From Anaerolineae bacterium (lineage in GTDB: Bacteria > Chloroflexota > Anaerolineae > Aggregatilineales > Phototrophicaceae): a stretch of 30,688 nucleotides of DNA. Shown piece by piece: positions 29,463 through 30,688 of the stretch (positions are counted from its first letter, which is position 1; each line of letters opens with the position of its first letter). Under the pieces are notes generated by a model. That model saw nothing but the letters and a program-made list of their open reading frames with translations. It was not told where the DNA came from and ran no database searches. The translations under genes were made by a program, and so were the position numbers. The DNA is taken from positions 1 to 30,688 of the forward strand of contig WGEI01000449.1 of NCBI GenBank assembly GCA_015492875.1, read 5' to 3'.

Positions 29463-30688
29463 TTACTCCTCATAGAGATAGTCGCGCAAAATAACATGTG
29501 CGGAGGATTGGCGCAGGCGGTTTAGGGCTTGCGCTTCTAGCTGACGCACACGTTCACGCGTCACGCCAATAGTTTGCCCAACTTCTTCTAGCGTATAGAT
29601 GCGCCCATCAGCCAGCCCATAGCGCAACCGCAAAATTTGCGCTTCGCGCGGCGGCAACTTGTCTAGCGCTTGCTGGAGTTGCTCCTGTAGCAGGTGTGTC
29701 GCTACTTCTTCTGCAGGGGCAGGGCTGTTGACATCTTCTACAAAATCGCCAAAGGTGCTATCGCCTTCATCATCGATGGGTGTTTCAAGGCTCACTGGGC
29801 GACGGGCGATTTCCAACAGATTTTCTACTTTATCCGGTGTGGTTTCCATGCCCTGCGCCAGCTCTTCAATGGTTGGTTCGCGTCCCAGCTCTTGCAAAAG
29901 TTGCAACTGAACCCGCCGCATGCGATTGAGCTGGTCGCCCATATGGACAGGCACGCGGATGGTGCGCCCTTGGTCTGCTACGGCACGGCTAACAGCTTGT
30001 CGAATCCACCATGTGGCATAGGTGCTGAACTTATGGCCACGCTGGTATTCAAATTTGTTGGTAGCACGAATTAAGCCGATATTGCCCTCTTGAATTAAGT
30101 CTAAGAATGGCACGCCTCGGCCTATATACTTCTTGGCAACACTAATGACTAAACGGGCATTAGCGCGGATAAGATGCTCTTGTGCCAGCTCGCCATCGAT
30201 GATAGTTTGCTTCAAGTCATATAGCTCATCATCGGTGAAAGCGTGTTCGCCCAATTCCTCGATTTTTGCGCGCGCCATCTCCGCCGCTTCCATACGCTTG
30301 GCAAGGTCAACTTCTTCCTCTGCTGTCAGCAATGGCACACGTCCCGCCTCTTTTAGATAGAGGCCGACAACGTCATCGGTATCTAGCGCTTGTTGGTAAC
30401 CTGCGTCATTGGTCAAATCAATATCTGAGAAGAGCAATTCAAGCTCATCATCTTCTGGCTCTTCTTCATTTTCAATCTCAAGTTCGATGCTGTCATCAAG
30501 TTCAGTTTCAGCATCGTCTTCAGATAAATCTTCTACTTTAGCAGGAGACGGTTGACCACTAGGAATAATGTCGATCCCCGCCTCTAATAGGGCATCCATA
30601 ATCTCGTCTAACAGGGCGATATCCTGCTCGACATTGGGCAACATCGCCAAAATTTCATCATAGGTGATGTACCCTTGCTTATGTGCCC
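29463..30688 (-). CDS. rpoD: Principal RNA polymerase sigma factor, RpoD/SigA type (5' end outside window)
   Basis: The frame stays open to the right edge (407 visible residues), so the true start is beyond 30688; the TTG at 30650 is not the start. The first visible residues, HKQGYITYDEILAMLPN, are the end of region 1.1. A long acidic linker follows, then region 1.2 (DDVVGLYLKEAGRVPLLTAEEE), region 2 (LIRANARLVISVAKKYIGRG; FSTYATWWIRQAVSRAVADQ, which recognises and melts the -10 box), region 3, and region 4 with the HTH for the -35 box (YTLEEVGQTIGVTRERVRQ). All regions of a housekeeping sigma are present. Its stop lies 3 bp before the toastrack gene, the first of three trailing genes. Confidence 0.97.
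   Translation of the reverse strand, partial: AHKQGYITYDEILAMLPNVEQDIALLDEIMDALLEAGIDIIPSGQPSPAKVEDLSEDDAETELDDSIELEIENEEEPEDDELELLFSDIDLTNDAGYQQALDTDDVVGLYLKEAGRVPLLTAEEEVDLAKRMEAAEMARAKIEELGEHAFTDDELYDLKQTIIDGELAQEHLIRANARLVISVAKKYIGRGVPFLDLIQEGNIGLIRATNKFEYQRGHKFSTYATWWIRQAVSRAVADQGRTIRVPVHMGDQLNRMRRVQLQLLQELGREPTIEELAQGMETTPDKVENLLEIARRPVSLETPIDDEGDSTFGDFVEDVNSPAPAEEVATHLLQEQLQQALDKLPPREAQILRLRYGLADGRIYTLEEVGQTIGVTRERVRQLEAQALNRLRQSSAHVILRDYLYEE

Noticed and set aside
1..30688. tRNA, rRNA or mobile-element remnants
   Set aside because: No cloverleaf-like segment, rRNA core sequence, transposase, integrase or flanking inverted repeats were seen by eye. A covariance-model search could still find a small RNA in the gaps.

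Overview
This window most likely comes from a Chloroflexota (Anaerolineae-like) chromosome. The signs are a secreted giant protein with a Thr/Pro/Glu 'TATPTP' stalk, a TIGR03960-type B12-binding radical SAM protein, a multi-TM/GAF/helix-turn-helix sensor, and an RpoD-type sigma factor. The phylum call is an inference from protein style. I saw no rRNA, tRNA, CRISPR array, insertion sequence or phage gene.

Layout, left to right. (1) 1-1751 (-): TIGR03960-type radical SAM protein, cut by the left edge. (2) 1856-2968 (+): secreted beta-propeller-like protein of unknown role, convergent with the next pair. (3) 2972-4810 (-): a two-gene unit of psuG (pseudouridine-5'-phosphate glycosidase) and a PfkB-family sugar-kinase homologue whose usual catalytic Asp is Asn. 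(4) 4928-19864 (-): one 14.9-kb gene for a 4978-residue exported protein. It has a signal peptide, Thr/Pro/Glu stalk, two LamG-like domains, a subtilisin-type protease domain with an intact Asp/His/Ser triad, a beta-helix ending in a DIGAFE motif, cadherin/Ig-like domains, and about 19 beta-sandwich units with Cys pairs. A strong terminator follows it. (5) 20098-20775 (-): TIGR03936/DUF2344 protein, the usual companion of the radical SAM protein in (1), here about 18 kb away. (6) 20855-22267 (+): two small membrane proteins and an SRAP (YedK/HMCES-type) abasic-site DNA-crosslink protein, tightly packed. (7) 22273-24846 (-): FtsK/SpoIIIE DNA translocase. (8) 24976-25962 (-): three-S1-domain RNA-binding protein with its own promoter and terminator. 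(9) 26145-30688 (-): apparent operon of the principal sigma factor (cut by the right edge), a LiaF-like 'toastrack' membrane protein, a GNAT acetyltransferase and a multi-TM/GAF/HTH membrane sensor, with gaps of 3, 6 and 12 bp.

How the parts relate. Much of the window is housekeeping: RpoD, FtsK, SRAP, an S1 protein and psuG. Two parts stand out. One is the giant protease-adhesin, whose C-terminal repeats show a second-order duplication: a block of at least five different units recurs in the same order about 1365 residues later. The other is the sigma-factor operon, which joins the principal sigma gene to a membrane toastrack protein and a membrane-anchored protein with a DNA-binding-like tail. 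This looks like an envelope-sensing module built into sigma-factor expression, but that function is inference.
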